NCBI GenBank assembly: GCA_002391465.1
Contig: DGFC01000125.1
Coordinates: 1-8,000 of the forward strand
DNA from: Firmicutes bacterium UBA3910
GTDB lineage: Bacteria > Bacillota > Limnochordia > Darwinibacteriales > Darwinibacteriaceae
DNA: 8,000 nt
Direction: 5' to 3'
In this document: piece by piece, positions 1 to 6,570 of the stretch
How the letters are laid out: each line of letters starts with the position of its first letter
Position numbering within the stretch: position 1 is the first letter of the stretch
Program-made: the position numbers and the translations under genes
The notes under the pieces: generated by a model
The model's input: only the letters and a program-made list of their open reading frames with translations
Told to the model about the DNA's origin: nothing
The model's database searches: none

Positions 1-65
1 AGATGTGTATTGGTTAGAGCGCTTTCAGGATATCAAAAATCCCCTTTTTTGTCAAGGTGGCTGAC
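1..65. other. Short non-coding edge downstream of smpB
   Basis: No gene is supported here. The stretch lies just past the smpB stop codon. It contains a small A/T hairpin (stem CAAAAA at 34-39 against TTTTTG at 46-51, six-base loop), which could help end smpB transcription but has no GC-rich stem. Positions 12-22 read GGTTAGAGCGC, which resembles the D-loop region of a tRNA, but no matching 5' D-stem half or acceptor stem surrounds it, so I do not call a tRNA. In many bacteria ssrA (tmRNA) lies beyond smpB; nothing in these 65 bases shows it. Confidence 0.5.
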
Positions 66-521
66 CTATCGGCGGCGGCCCATGGCCTGTCGAGCTCTCC
101 TCTCCGCTTCCTGTTTAGCTTTGGATTCCCGCTTATCGTACAGTTTCTTACCCTTAGCCAAGGCGAGCTCCACTTTGGCCTTACCCCGGGAAAAGTAAAG
201 CCGGGTCGGGATTAGGGTATAACCTTCTTCCCGTGTTTTGCCGATTAGGCGCTTGATCTCCCGTTTGTGCAGGAGCAGTTTGCGCACCCGGAGGGGATCG
301 TGGTTAAAGCGATTGCCCTGTTCATAGGGGCTGATGTGCATGTCGTACAGGAAAACTTCGCCCTTTTCTACCCGGGCAAAGCTGTCCCGCAGATTGACGC
401 GGCCCAGGCGCAGCGACTTTACTTCCGTACCCTGGAGCACGATACCTGCTTCCATCGTTTCTTCAATATGGTAATCGTGGCGTGCCCTGCGGTTGTTGGC
501 AATCATTTGGATGTCGGACAT
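66..521 (-). CDS. smpB: SsrA-binding protein SmpB
   Basis: SmpB binds tmRNA and carries it into the A site of stalled ribosomes during trans-translation, which frees the ribosome and tags the incomplete protein. The 151-residue product is close to the usual family length of about 150-160. Family motifs are visible in order: [16 protein letters not shown] near the N-terminus, GTEVKSLR (31-38), the conserved [13 protein letters not shown] stretch (64-76), GKKLYDKRE (124-132) and a very basic C-terminal tail of the kind that enters the mRNA channel. I start the protein at the ATG at 519-521, because AAGGAGG lies just upstream and known SmpB proteins begin about here. A longer in-frame start at 572 would run through the promoter -10 box. 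The gene has its own promoter and may also receive transcription from the gene upstream. Confidence 0.97.
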   Translation of the reverse strand: MSDIQMIANNRRARHDYHIEETMEAGIVLQGTEVKSLRLGRVNLRDSFARVEKGEVFLYDMHISPYEQGNRFNHDPLRVRKLLLHKREIKRLIGKTREEGYTLIPTRLYFSRGKAKVELALAKGKKLYDKRESKAKQEAERRARQAMGRRR

Positions 522-527
522 GATCAC

Positions 528-535
528 CCCTCCTT
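528..535 (-). promoter_or_regulatory. smpB ribosome binding site
   Basis: On the minus strand this reads AAGGAGGG, seven to eight bases before the ATG at 519-521. It decides the smpB start in favour of MSDIQM over the in-frame ATG 51 bases upstream, which has no comparable site and overlaps the promoter. Confidence 0.85.
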
Positions 536-543
536 GTCCCTTT

Positions 544-572
544 ATTATAACAGAGGGAAGTACGGTTCTCAA
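544..572 (-). promoter_or_regulatory. smpB promoter (sigma-A type, extended -10)
   Basis: Read on the minus strand, a -35 box TTGAGA (567-572) is followed by exactly 17 bases and a perfect -10 box TATAAT (544-549). The three bases before the -10 are TGT, which gives a TGn extended -10. Transcription should start near 537, leaving a leader of about 16 bases that holds little more than the ribosome binding site. The promoter sits wholly within the 57-bp gap after the upstream gene, so smpB can be expressed on its own. This is read from the sequence; activity is inferred. Confidence 0.85.
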
Positions 573-578
573 ATAGGT

Positions 579-1400
579 TTAAGGCAGGTGTGGGTCACTC
601 CAATTCTCTTCTAAATCAAGATGGTCGGTCAGCCTAATTACCCTGTATTCACCCTGCTCGTGTTCGTCCAGAAAACCGTAATGGACTTCGAGGGTGTAAA
701 GGCCAGGGGAAAAGTACCCCGCGATAGGGGGAAACTCACCTGTCTGCCACATGCGACCGGGCCAAACGAGGGCCTTTTGTGGCTCGTCAACCACGTTTAT
801 TCTGCTGGATAGACCCGCGTAATAGGCGAAACCATCGTGGTCATGGAGCAGATCGATAATCATTTTCCCTTTGGGATCGAGCAGTACCGCCCGGTGGATA
901 TAGAGGGGTTGGTCAGACCCGTTGGCAAAACCGGCAATTCCTAATACCTCTCCCGTTTCTTTGTAGAAAACATGAAAATCAACCAAAAACTCCTGCGGCC
1001 ACAGCCCCGTATCGTATTTCAGCGGCGGGCTGTTCATGCCCGGTTCCAAATTGATTTCCCGCCTGTACTTGGCGTAACCACCGGCGAAAATCTCAATGGT
1101 ACTGCGCCCAGGTTGTAAGTTTTCCATTGCAAAGAAACCCGTGTTATCCGCCTGCACCAATCTGTTTTGGATCATCACTACAGCGTGGCAAATGGGATCG
1201 CCGAACACGCTGCACACCCTGGTCTGCAGTTGGCTGCTGCCCTTTGTGTCCATTAGGGCCGAAACGGCTCGCTCTGCGTCGAGAATGTTCATTTCGCTGC
1301 GAATAATTATGCTGAACACGGTTAAGTAGGCTCCTACAAGGTAGAGCAAAATCAAAACTAGAAGCCATTTCCCCAGGTGCTGCCAAAAACGGGAGTGCAT
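579..1400 (-). CDS. Membrane-anchored protein with transthyretin/carboxypeptidase-regulatory-like domain, function unknown
   Basis: I do not recognise a named family for this 273-residue protein. Residues 11-33 are strongly hydrophobic after a short basic N-terminus, which suggests a signal anchor with the rest outside the cytoplasm. Residues about 60-122 fit the beta-sandwich pattern of carboxypeptidase regulatory-like (transthyretin-type) domains: DNTGFFAMENLQPG, then an AGGY turn, then INLEPG. C63 and C71 are the only cysteines seen and could pair. The C-terminal part (about 135-260) looks all-beta, and its WQTGEFPPIAGYFSPGLYTL stretch recalls BsuPI-like inhibitor folds, but only weakly. 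The start is supported by AAAGGAGG nine bases upstream. It lies 57 bp before smpB in the same direction and diverges from the amidase gene. An extracytoplasmic binding or scaffold role is a guess; no catalytic motif is visible. Confidence 0.85.
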   Translation of the reverse strand: MHSRFWQHLGKWLLVLILLYLVGAYLTVFSIIIRSEMNILDAERAVSALMDTKGSSQLQTRVCSVFGDPICHAVVMIQNRLVQADNTGFFAMENLQPGRSTIEIFAGGYAKYRREINLEPGMNSPPLKYDTGLWPQEFLVDFHVFYKETGEVLGIAGFANGSDQPLYIHRAVLLDPKGKMIIDLLHDHDGFAYYAGLSSRINVVDEPQKALVWPGRMWQTGEFPPIAGYFSPGLYTLEVHYGFLDEHEQGEYRVIRLTDHLDLEENWSDPHLP

Positions 1401-1478
1401 AAGAGGATTCCTCCTTTGGGCAGGATTACACCGCGGAAAAGAGAAATGAGGTTTATATTACCACTTGGAGGTTAGGGT
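1401..1478. other. Divergent intergenic region
   Basis: This 78-bp gap must serve two genes transcribed away from each other. It holds the ribosome binding sites of both: AAAGGAGG on the minus strand at 1410-1417 and GGAGG on the plus strand at 1467-1471, seven bases before the amidase ATG. A minus-strand promoter is plausible. I could not find a good sigma-A promoter for the plus strand. TATATT at 1454-1459 lacks a -35 and is too close to the ribosome binding site, so the amidase operon promoter may lie inside the minus-strand gene or use another sigma factor. Confidence 0.6.
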
Positions 1479-1483
1479 ATGAA
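1455..1483 (-). promoter_or_regulatory. Possible promoter of the minus-strand membrane protein gene
   Basis: On the minus strand, TTCATA (1478-1483) is followed by 17 bases and TAATAT (1455-1460), with TGG directly before it as an extended -10. The -35 matches consensus at four of six positions. The predicted start near 1448 would give a leader of about 48 bases before the ATG at 1400. The element overlaps the ribosome binding site and start codon of the divergent amidase gene. It is plausible but not certain. Confidence 0.45.
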
Positions 1484-3293
1484 GCGAGTCGCCGCTGCTG
1501 TTCTCTTAATAACATTTCTGCTCCTATTACTAGCCGCATCCAGTTTAGCCGTGGAGCGGTTATTTGTGGGAGGTATTGAAGTTGAACTGGAGGAACCACT
1601 GGAAATTGTTAGTGGAGTGATTCTGGTACCAACTTGGTTATTAGAGAAGCATTTTGGCGGCACCGTTCAGATTTCTGATAGCAGGATTACTGCGGCATTT
1701 GCCGATCAGACCATTCTTATGCGCTTGGGGGAGAAAAGTGCACTGGTGGATGGGGAAAGCCACAAGCTTGATGTGGCACCGCAGCGCAGGGGAAACGAGG
1801 TCCTGCTACCCCTGCGGTTTTTCGCAGATAGGCTCGGCTTCCAGCTTGTACTGGAAGAGGACGGTAAGGTGCTGCGCCTGCAGAAACCTTCCCAGGTTAG
1901 GGAGCGGGCGTCCCTCTTTGAGAGACTGCGGCAGGAGACAAGCTGGGCAGAGGAACCGGAACCGGTAGAACCGGTGGAGGAAACGGCCCAAGGCCTAAGT
2001 GACATCGTCTACATGGGCGGTGCCCGCTCGCGTGTATTTATCGATCTCCAGTCATATACTGGATATCAGACCAACCTACTTACCGATCCGCCCCGGCTTA
2101 TCCTCGATCTCTATGGCGTGGAGGGAGGCCCCCTACCGGTGGTCGAAGTGGATGATTCGCTGCTGATACGTATCCGCAGCAGCCGTTTTGACGAGGAGAC
2201 AATCCGTCTCGTCTTTGACCTGAACGCAGCCAGCGGCTACAAAGTGACCCCTTGGGCTGACCGGGGGTTGGAAGTGGAGTTCAACCATATGCTCTACGCC
2301 GCGGGACTCAGGGAGCGAGACGGCTTTATCGAGCTGTGGCTGGAAGCATCCCATCCTCCTAGCATTGAGGCGATCTACCTGGAAGATCCCCAGCGCCTGG
2401 TGTTAGATCTCCAGGATACCACGCTTTTGGCGTCGGTGCGGGAATTACCCGCTGGCTACGAGCGGATCAGCCGGCTGCGTATGCAGCAGCATTCGCCGGA
2501 GGTAACACGGCTTGTTTTGGAATTGGCCGGACCCGTGACCATGCTGCCGCTGCAGGAGGCTGGTCCGGGCCGCTATGTGATTCCCCTCTTTCAGGGAACG
2601 GCCCAGGAAGCCCAGCGTATGTTTGACCTGGACGATTTTGAACCGGTCATTTCGCCCGATTTCTCAGACGATACCAAACCGGTCTTCGGACCCCAGCGGG
2701 GCGAGGATGGAGAAGGGATCTTAAGAGGAGTGATCGTGGCCATCGATCCTGGCCATGGCGGTTCCGATCCGGGTACAATCGGCTACCACGGTTCCTTCGA
2801 GAAGGACATTAATTTGGCTATCAGTTTTTTCCTGGGTAAGCTTCTGAAAGAGGCGGGAGCTGAAGTGGTGTACACCCGAGATACGGACGTTTACGTTTCC
2901 ATTTTCGAACGACCCGAGATTGCGGTTCGGGCTGGTGCCGATCTATTTATTTCGATCCACGCCAACTCCCATATTAAACGGGGTACCGCACGGGGTACGG
3001 AAACACTCTACCGGGCCAATGACCTAGTATCCCAGCGTTTGGCCCAACTTGTGCAGGCAGAATTAGTGCAGGCCATTACTTTGGTAGACCGCCGTATTTG
3101 GGGTCGCGATGATCTGGCCATCTTTAACGGCAGTACAATTCCCGCCGTTTTAGTGGAAGTGGGCTTTCTCGATCATCCGGACGAAGAGGTCCTGCTCCGG
3201 GCAGAGGGCTTTCAGCAGATAGCTGCGGAGGGGATTTACAACGGAATAGAGCGCTTCATCCTTGAATATTTCGGTAAGGGTGAAGGGCAGTGA
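1479..3293 (+). CDS. N-acetylmuramoyl-L-alanine amidase (Amidase_3) with AMIN domains
   Basis: This exported zinc amidase cleaves the bond between N-acetylmuramic acid and L-alanine in peptidoglycan. The 604-residue product has a signal peptide or anchor (about 4-24), then a region with the repeated beta pattern of copper amine oxidase N-terminal-like domains (about 28-136, with PTWLLEKHFGG and LPLRFFADRLGF). A charged Pro/Glu linker (about 155-170) follows. Two AMIN-like wall-targeting segments come next (about 175-268 and 280-370, each with an RLxLDL core). The catalytic domain (about 415-598) shows AIDPGHGGSDPG (H426), FEKDINLA (E441), SIHAN (H494) and VEVGFLDHPDEE (E560), so all zinc ligands and the catalytic glutamate are present. 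The ATG has GGAGG seven bases upstream. Its stop overlaps the GTG of the next gene. It may act in cell separation or in sporulation; the context favours one of these without deciding. Confidence 0.93.
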   Translation: MKRVAAAVLLITFLLLLLAASSLAVERLFVGGIEVELEEPLEIVSGVILVPTWLLEKHFGGTVQISDSRITAAFADQTILMRLGEKSALVDGESHKLDVAPQRRGNEVLLPLRFFADRLGFQLVLEEDGKVLRLQKPSQVRERASLFERLRQETSWAEEPEPVEPVEETAQGLSDIVYMGGARSRVFIDLQSYTGYQTNLLTDPPRLILDLYGVEGGPLPVVEVDDSLLIRIRSSRFDEETIRLVFDLNAASGYKVTPWADRGLEVEFNHMLYAAGLRERDGFIELWLEASHPPSIEAIYLEDPQRLVLDLQDTTLLASVRELPAGYERISRLRMQQHSPEVTRLVLELAGPVTMLPLQEAGPGRYVIPLFQGTAQEAQRMFDLDDFEPVISPDFSDDTKPVFGPQRGEDGEGILRGVIVAIDPGHGGSDPGTIGYHGSFEKDINLAISFFLGKLLKEAGAEVVYTRDTDVYVSIFERPEIAVRAGADLFISIHANSHIKRGTARGTETLYRANDLVSQRLAQLVQAELVQAITLVDRRIWGRDDLAIFNGSTIPAVLVEVGFLDHPDEEVLLRAEGFQQIAAEGIYNGIERFILEYFGKGEGQ

Positions 3294-3820
3294 AGTGGGA
3301 GCGGAGGATAGCAGGTCTGCTGCTCATCCTCATCCTGCTTTTGGTCGGGCGCGGGGTGTGGAAGGTTTACCAGGGAAGGATGGTGCCCGTTTCCCTCATC
3401 GAGGAGGGTGCACCCTATTACCCTGTCTACTTCGCCGCTGCCGATTCGGCCCATTTAGAACCTGAATTCCGTCCCGGGACGGCAGATGTTGCGGCGGTGC
3501 TGAAAGATCTTCTGGAAGGCCCCCGCTTACCCGGACTGGCTCCTGTACTGCCCCCCGATGTGAGCGTGTTAGGGTACACCCAGCGGGGGAGTGTTCTCTA
3601 TGTGAGTTTCAGCCACCACCTGCGCAGTAACCACCCTGGTGGCAGCCGGGCAGAAATGCTTACGGTGTACGGCATTGTCAATTCCCTGACAGAGATAGCC
3701 GGTATTGAGCGGGTGCAGATTTTAATAGAATATGAGCAGATAGATACCCTAACCGGGCATATTGATCTAGGCAAGCCACTGGAAAGGGATTACAGTCTGC
3801 TGGGCAGCACAATGATCTGA
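3290..3820 (+). CDS. GerMN-domain sporulation/germination protein
   Basis: GerM-type proteins of spore formers act during sporulation and germination, and GerMN domains are thought to bind partners in the intermembrane space around the forespore. This 176-residue protein has one hydrophobic segment (about 8-24) and then a single GerMN domain (about 40-160). The domain has the typical YYPVYF start, an ADVAAVLKDLLEGP helix, the LYVSFSHHLR strand-turn and an AEMLTVYGIVNSL helix. B. subtilis GerM is about twice as long, with two such domains and a lipoprotein signal. Here there is one domain and no cysteine at all, so it is probably held by a transmembrane anchor. The start is GTG at 3290-3292, overlapping the amidase TGA as GTGA, which suggests translational coupling; the ribosome binding site (AAGGG at 3276-3280) is modest. 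The next gene begins 21 bases after its stop. Confidence 0.85.
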   Translation: MKWERRIAGLLLILILLLVGRGVWKVYQGRMVPVSLIEEGAPYYPVYFAAADSAHLEPEFRPGTADVAAVLKDLLEGPRLPGLAPVLPPDVSVLGYTQRGSVLYVSFSHHLRSNHPGGSRAEMLTVYGIVNSLTEIAGIERVQILIEYEQIDTLTGHIDLGKPLERDYSLLGSTMI

Positions 3821-3829
3821 GTTGAGTTT

Positions 3830-3844
3830 GGAGGAATTGGTTTG
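3830..3844 (+). promoter_or_regulatory. murI ribosome binding site and TTG start
   Basis: GGAGG at 3830-3834 lies seven bases before TTG at 3842-3844. The TTG is read as the start because the next codons give AIGIYDSGVGG, the conserved beginning of glutamate racemases, and no ATG in frame lies in a suitable place. Confidence 0.85.
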
Positions 3845-4630
3845 GCGATAGGCATCTACGATTCGGGTGTGGGCGGCCTGTCCATTTGGCGCGAGCTGCA
3901 GGTGCGGCTTAAGACCCGTTTGATCTACTTCGGCGATACGGCCCATGTCCCCTATGGGGAAAAGGGCGCAGACGAGCTGGAAGGTTATTTCTGGAACATA
4001 ATGAACTTTTTTCGCAGCAGGGGGTGTGTCGGTGCGGTTGTGGCGTGCAACACTACGAGCACCCTCGTTTTGCCCCGGGTGAAAGATAAGGTTGAGTACC
4101 CCGTCTTAGGTATCGTGGAAGGGGCGGTAGAAGCCACCTTAGCTGCGGGAAACGGCAGCGTTGGCATCTTGGCCACGAAAGCCACAGTGGAAAGCGGCGT
4201 TTACCAGAGGGCGCTGAGTGAGGCCCGTCCGGATTGGCAGGTTTATGCCCAGAGTGCTCCCCGACTTGTTCCCTTAGTGGAAGGGGGACAGGTGGAAGGT
4301 AAAAAGGCAGAGGAGGCAGTGAGGGAATACCTGGAACCCCTCCTTGCGAAGGGGATCGACACCCTCCTTTTGGGTTGTACCCATTACCCCTTTCTGCGGG
4401 AACAATTGGAGAGAGCAGCGGGAAGTGGTGTTAGGATCGTGGATCCTGCCCCCTACATTGCCCAGCGGGCTGAAGCCATCTGGCCCCAATTCAGTCAGGG
4501 GGGAGAGTATCTGGGTAGTGAGTTTTGGGTGAGTGCTAAGCCTGAGGCTTTTCGTCAGACTGCCCAAAAGCTTCTGGGGACAGAGATCAAACATGTGCAC
4601 TTTCATGAAGATGTGGAAGAGGGAAAATAA
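3842..4630 (+). CDS. murI: Glutamate racemase
   Basis: This cofactor-free enzyme interconverts L- and D-glutamate in the cytoplasm and supplies the D-Glu of the peptidoglycan stem peptide. The 262-residue product matches the usual length of about 260-270. It shows IYDSGVGGLS (D7, S8), DTAHVPYGEK (32-41), the first catalytic cysteine in ACNTTS (C69), and the second with its partner histidine in LLGCTHYP (C179, H181). Both acid-base cysteines are therefore in place. The start is TTG with a strong ribosome binding site. The stop TAA shares its last A with the ATG of murD. D-glutamate made here is the substrate of the adjacent ligase. In B. subtilis the orthologous racE is next to gerM and rph, which agrees with this neighbourhood. 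Confidence 0.97.
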   Translation: MAIGIYDSGVGGLSIWRELQVRLKTRLIYFGDTAHVPYGEKGADELEGYFWNIMNFFRSRGCVGAVVACNTTSTLVLPRVKDKVEYPVLGIVEGAVEATLAAGNGSVGILATKATVESGVYQRALSEARPDWQVYAQSAPRLVPLVEGGQVEGKKAEEAVREYLEPLLAKGIDTLLLGCTHYPFLREQLERAAGSGVRIVDPAPYIAQRAEAIWPQFSQGGEYLGSEFWVSAKPEAFRQTAQKLLGTEIKHVHFHEDVEEGK

Positions 4631-6009
4631 TGCGTGAGGACATTCAACGGGACTGGCAGGGAAAACGGGTAGCAGTTGTTGGACTGGGTGTGAGCAACCG
4701 GGCCCTGATTCGCTTTCTGCAGGCTGCGGGAGCGGTTGTCTGCGGTAGGGATAGGCAGTCCCTTGGGGAAATAAAGGACGTTGCTGAACTTACTTCCTTG
4801 GGTATTGATCTAGTGCTCGGGGACAGCTATTTAGAAGGACTGGCCGAGTATGACTGTGTTTTTGTAAGCCCGGGTGTGCCCAAGGATCTGCCTGAGCTGC
4901 AGGAGGTATATGCCCAGGGGAAGGTGAGCAGCGAGATTGAACTGGTGTTCCGCTACAGCCGGGCACCCATATACGCGGTAACGGGCAGTTCGGGTAAGAC
5001 AACTACAACCAGTCTGATTCGGGACATGCTCCGTGCCCACGGTGCTTCCGTTTATGCCGGGGGGAATATCGGTGTTCCCCTAATTAACGAAATCAGTCAG
5101 ATCGGGCCAGATGATTGTGTAGTGTTGGAACTATCTAGTTTCCAATTGGATCGTCTGCCTGTCAACCCTAGGGGCGCATTGATCACCAATCTTGCCCCCA
5201 ACCACCTTGATATTCACCACACAATGGAGGCTTACACCGCGGCCAAGGAGAATATCTTCTTGGGGCAGGGAAAGACAGATTTCTTAGTAGTCAATTACGA
5301 TGACCCTATCACACGGGCGATGGAAGCAAAGGCCCAATCGAAAGTGTTCTTTTTCAGCCTGAAGGGCAAGGCTCTGCCCGGTACATACCTGGACGGTGAT
5401 GACCTTGTGTACGAAGATGGCAAGGAACGAATCGTTTTCGCCAAGCGCTCCCAGATCAAGTTGATGGGCGAGCACAATGTGGCCAATATACTGGCGGCAG
5501 CCCTGGCCAGCCGCCTGGCCGGCGCAGACTGGCAGGCAATTGCCCAGGTGTGCAGGGAGTTTCGGGGTGTTGCCCATAGGTTGGAATTGGTGGGGGAAGT
5601 GGATGGGGTAAGCTATTACAACGACTCCATAGCCACCACACCCGATCGTACCCAAGCGGCCCTCAATTCCTTTTCCCAGCCCATTATTCTCCTGGCAGGT
5701 GGTTCCGATAAGCAGCTGTCCTATACCGAGCTGGGGCGGGTCATTCACCAGCGGGCAAAACAGGCTGTCTTATTCGGGGCAACGGGACCTGCCATCAGAC
5801 AGGCTATCTTGGACTCGGGCCCTTGTCCCATAGAGATGGTGTCCAACTTAGAGGAAGCGGTTATGCTAGCAAGTAAAGTGGCCGAAACAGGGGATGTGGT
5901 ACTCCTATCTCCCGCTTCTGCCAGCTTTGATCAATACTCGGATTTTACTGCCCGCGGCGAACACTTTCGCAGCCTGGTGAGCAGGCTCACTACCAAAGGA
6001 GGAGATTGA
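4630..6009 (+). CDS. murD: UDP-N-acetylmuramoyl-L-alanine--D-glutamate ligase
   Basis: MurD adds D-glutamate to UDP-MurNAc-L-alanine using ATP, in the cytoplasm. The 459-residue product has the three Mur ligase domains. The N-terminal Rossmann-like UDP-binding domain includes VAVVGLGVSNRA (14-25) and FVSPGVPKD (78-86). The ATPase domain has the P-loop TGSSGKTTTT (118-127, K123), NIGVPL, LELSSFQL (167-173), NLAPNHLDIH (187-196) and the lysine expected to be carbamylated in YTAAKENIF (K206). The C-terminal domain has AHRLE (316-320), AGGSDK (356-361) and LLSPASASFDQY (425-436). In the usual NDSKATN motif the lysine is isoleucine here (NDSIATTP, I334), although the D-Glu-contacting AGGsDK lysine and the serine of SPASASFDQ are kept. 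The position directly after murI supports MurD over other Mur ligases. It lies outside the division/wall (dcw) cluster where murD is often found; whether a second copy exists cannot be seen. Confidence 0.92.
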   Translation: MREDIQRDWQGKRVAVVGLGVSNRALIRFLQAAGAVVCGRDRQSLGEIKDVAELTSLGIDLVLGDSYLEGLAEYDCVFVSPGVPKDLPELQEVYAQGKVSSEIELVFRYSRAPIYAVTGSSGKTTTTSLIRDMLRAHGASVYAGGNIGVPLINEISQIGPDDCVVLELSSFQLDRLPVNPRGALITNLAPNHLDIHHTMEAYTAAKENIFLGQGKTDFLVVNYDDPITRAMEAKAQSKVFFFSLKGKALPGTYLDGDDLVYEDGKERIVFAKRSQIKLMGEHNVANILAAALASRLAGADWQAIAQVCREFRGVAHRLELVGEVDGVSYYNDSIATTPDRTQAALNSFSQPIILLAGGSDKQLSYTELGRVIHQRAKQAVLFGATGPAIRQAILDSGPCPIEMVSNLEEAVMLASKVAETGDVVLLSPASASFDQYSDFTARGEHFRSLVSRLTTKGGD

Positions 6010-6570
6010 ATGTTAGCAGTAACCACCCCGTTGCAGAATGCCAGGGAATTACGGGCCGGTGACGAGGTCAGAATCAGCGGAGTAATTTACACCGCTAGGG
6101 ATGCTGCCCACCAGCGCCTGGTCAAACTGGTGGAAGAGGGTAAACCACTGCCATTTCCCGTGGACGGGGCAGTGATTTACTACGTTGGTCCAGCACCGGC
6201 CAAACCCGGTGAGCCGAGTGGTTCAGCCGGACCAACAACTTCCATGCGGATGGATGGCCTAACCATTCCCCTTTTGGAACAGGGCCTGAAGGGTATGATT
6301 GGCAAAGGGCCCCGGAGTCCGGAAGTTATTGAAGCTATGAAAAAACATGGTGCTGTTTACTTTGCCGCGGTGGGTGGAGCTGCCGCTTTGATTGCCCAGA
6401 GTATAAAAGCGGTGGAAGTGGTGGCCTACCCCGAACTGGGGGCGGAAGCGGTGCACCGTATGGTTGTGGAAGACTTCCCAGCCGTGGTGGCCATCGACAG
6501 TGAGGGTAACAACCTATACGAGCAGGGAGTAACCGCCTACCGCGATCCCAGCCTGAAGGAGGCAAACTAA
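6010..6570 (+). CDS. Class I fumarase / tartrate dehydratase beta subunit (Fe-S hydro-lyase C-terminal domain)
   Basis: Two-subunit class I hydro-lyases interconvert fumarate and malate, or dehydrate L-tartrate, using a 4Fe-4S cluster bound by the alpha subunit; the beta subunit completes the active site. The 186-residue product is the normal size for a free beta subunit. It shows the family pattern [23 protein letters not shown] split over residues 14-36, then [12 protein letters not shown] (50-61), the signature GPTTSMRMD (74-82), IGKGP (97-101) and [11 protein letters not shown] (117-127). All are intact, so it does not look like a decaying gene. ATG follows the murD TGA with no gap, and AAAGGAGG (5995-6002) lies seven bases upstream. 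No alpha-subunit gene is beside it: the upstream neighbour is murD and the downstream one is rph. Fumarase and tartrate dehydratase beta subunits cannot be told apart by eye. Its place in a wall operon is unexplained. Confidence 0.9.
   Translation: MLAVTTPLQNARELRAGDEVRISGVIYTARDAAHQRLVKLVEEGKPLPFPVDGAVIYYVGPAPAKPGEPSGSAGPTTSMRMDGLTIPLLEQGLKGMIGKGPRSPEVIEAMKKHGAVYFAAVGGAAALIAQSIKAVEVVAYPELGAEAVHRMVVEDFPAVVAIDSEGNNLYEQGVTAYRDPSLKEAN

Noticed and set aside
1..10. First ten bases equal the outer part of a common transposase sequencing adapter (AGATGTGTAT)
   Set aside because: The adapter's inner bases, which should join the genomic DNA, are not there, so a chance match is more likely than adapter remnant.
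1..34. tRNA-like string GGTTAGAGCGC near the left edge
   Set aside because: It resembles a D-loop and 3' D-stem, but the 5' D-stem half GCTC is absent and the following bases do not form an anticodon arm.
34..51. Hairpin as a strong rho-independent terminator of smpB
   Set aside because: The stem is almost all A-T with only one G-C pair, so it is at best a weak terminator.
522..572. Longer SmpB N-terminus from an in-frame ATG at 572
   Set aside because: The added 17 residues overlap the -35 to -10 promoter and the ribosome binding site, and are not part of known SmpB proteins.
267..614. 115-codon plus-strand open frame opposite smpB
   Set aside because: It covers most of smpB and its promoter on the other strand and its product resembles no known protein.
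1454..1459. TATATT as a plus-strand -10 box for the amidase operon
   Set aside because: No -35 match exists at 16-18 bases upstream, and a start there would fall on the ribosome binding site.
5284..5748. 154-codon minus-strand open frame inside murD
   Set aside because: It lies wholly opposite a well-conserved murD, begins without a ribosome binding site I can see, and its product has no recognisable motif.
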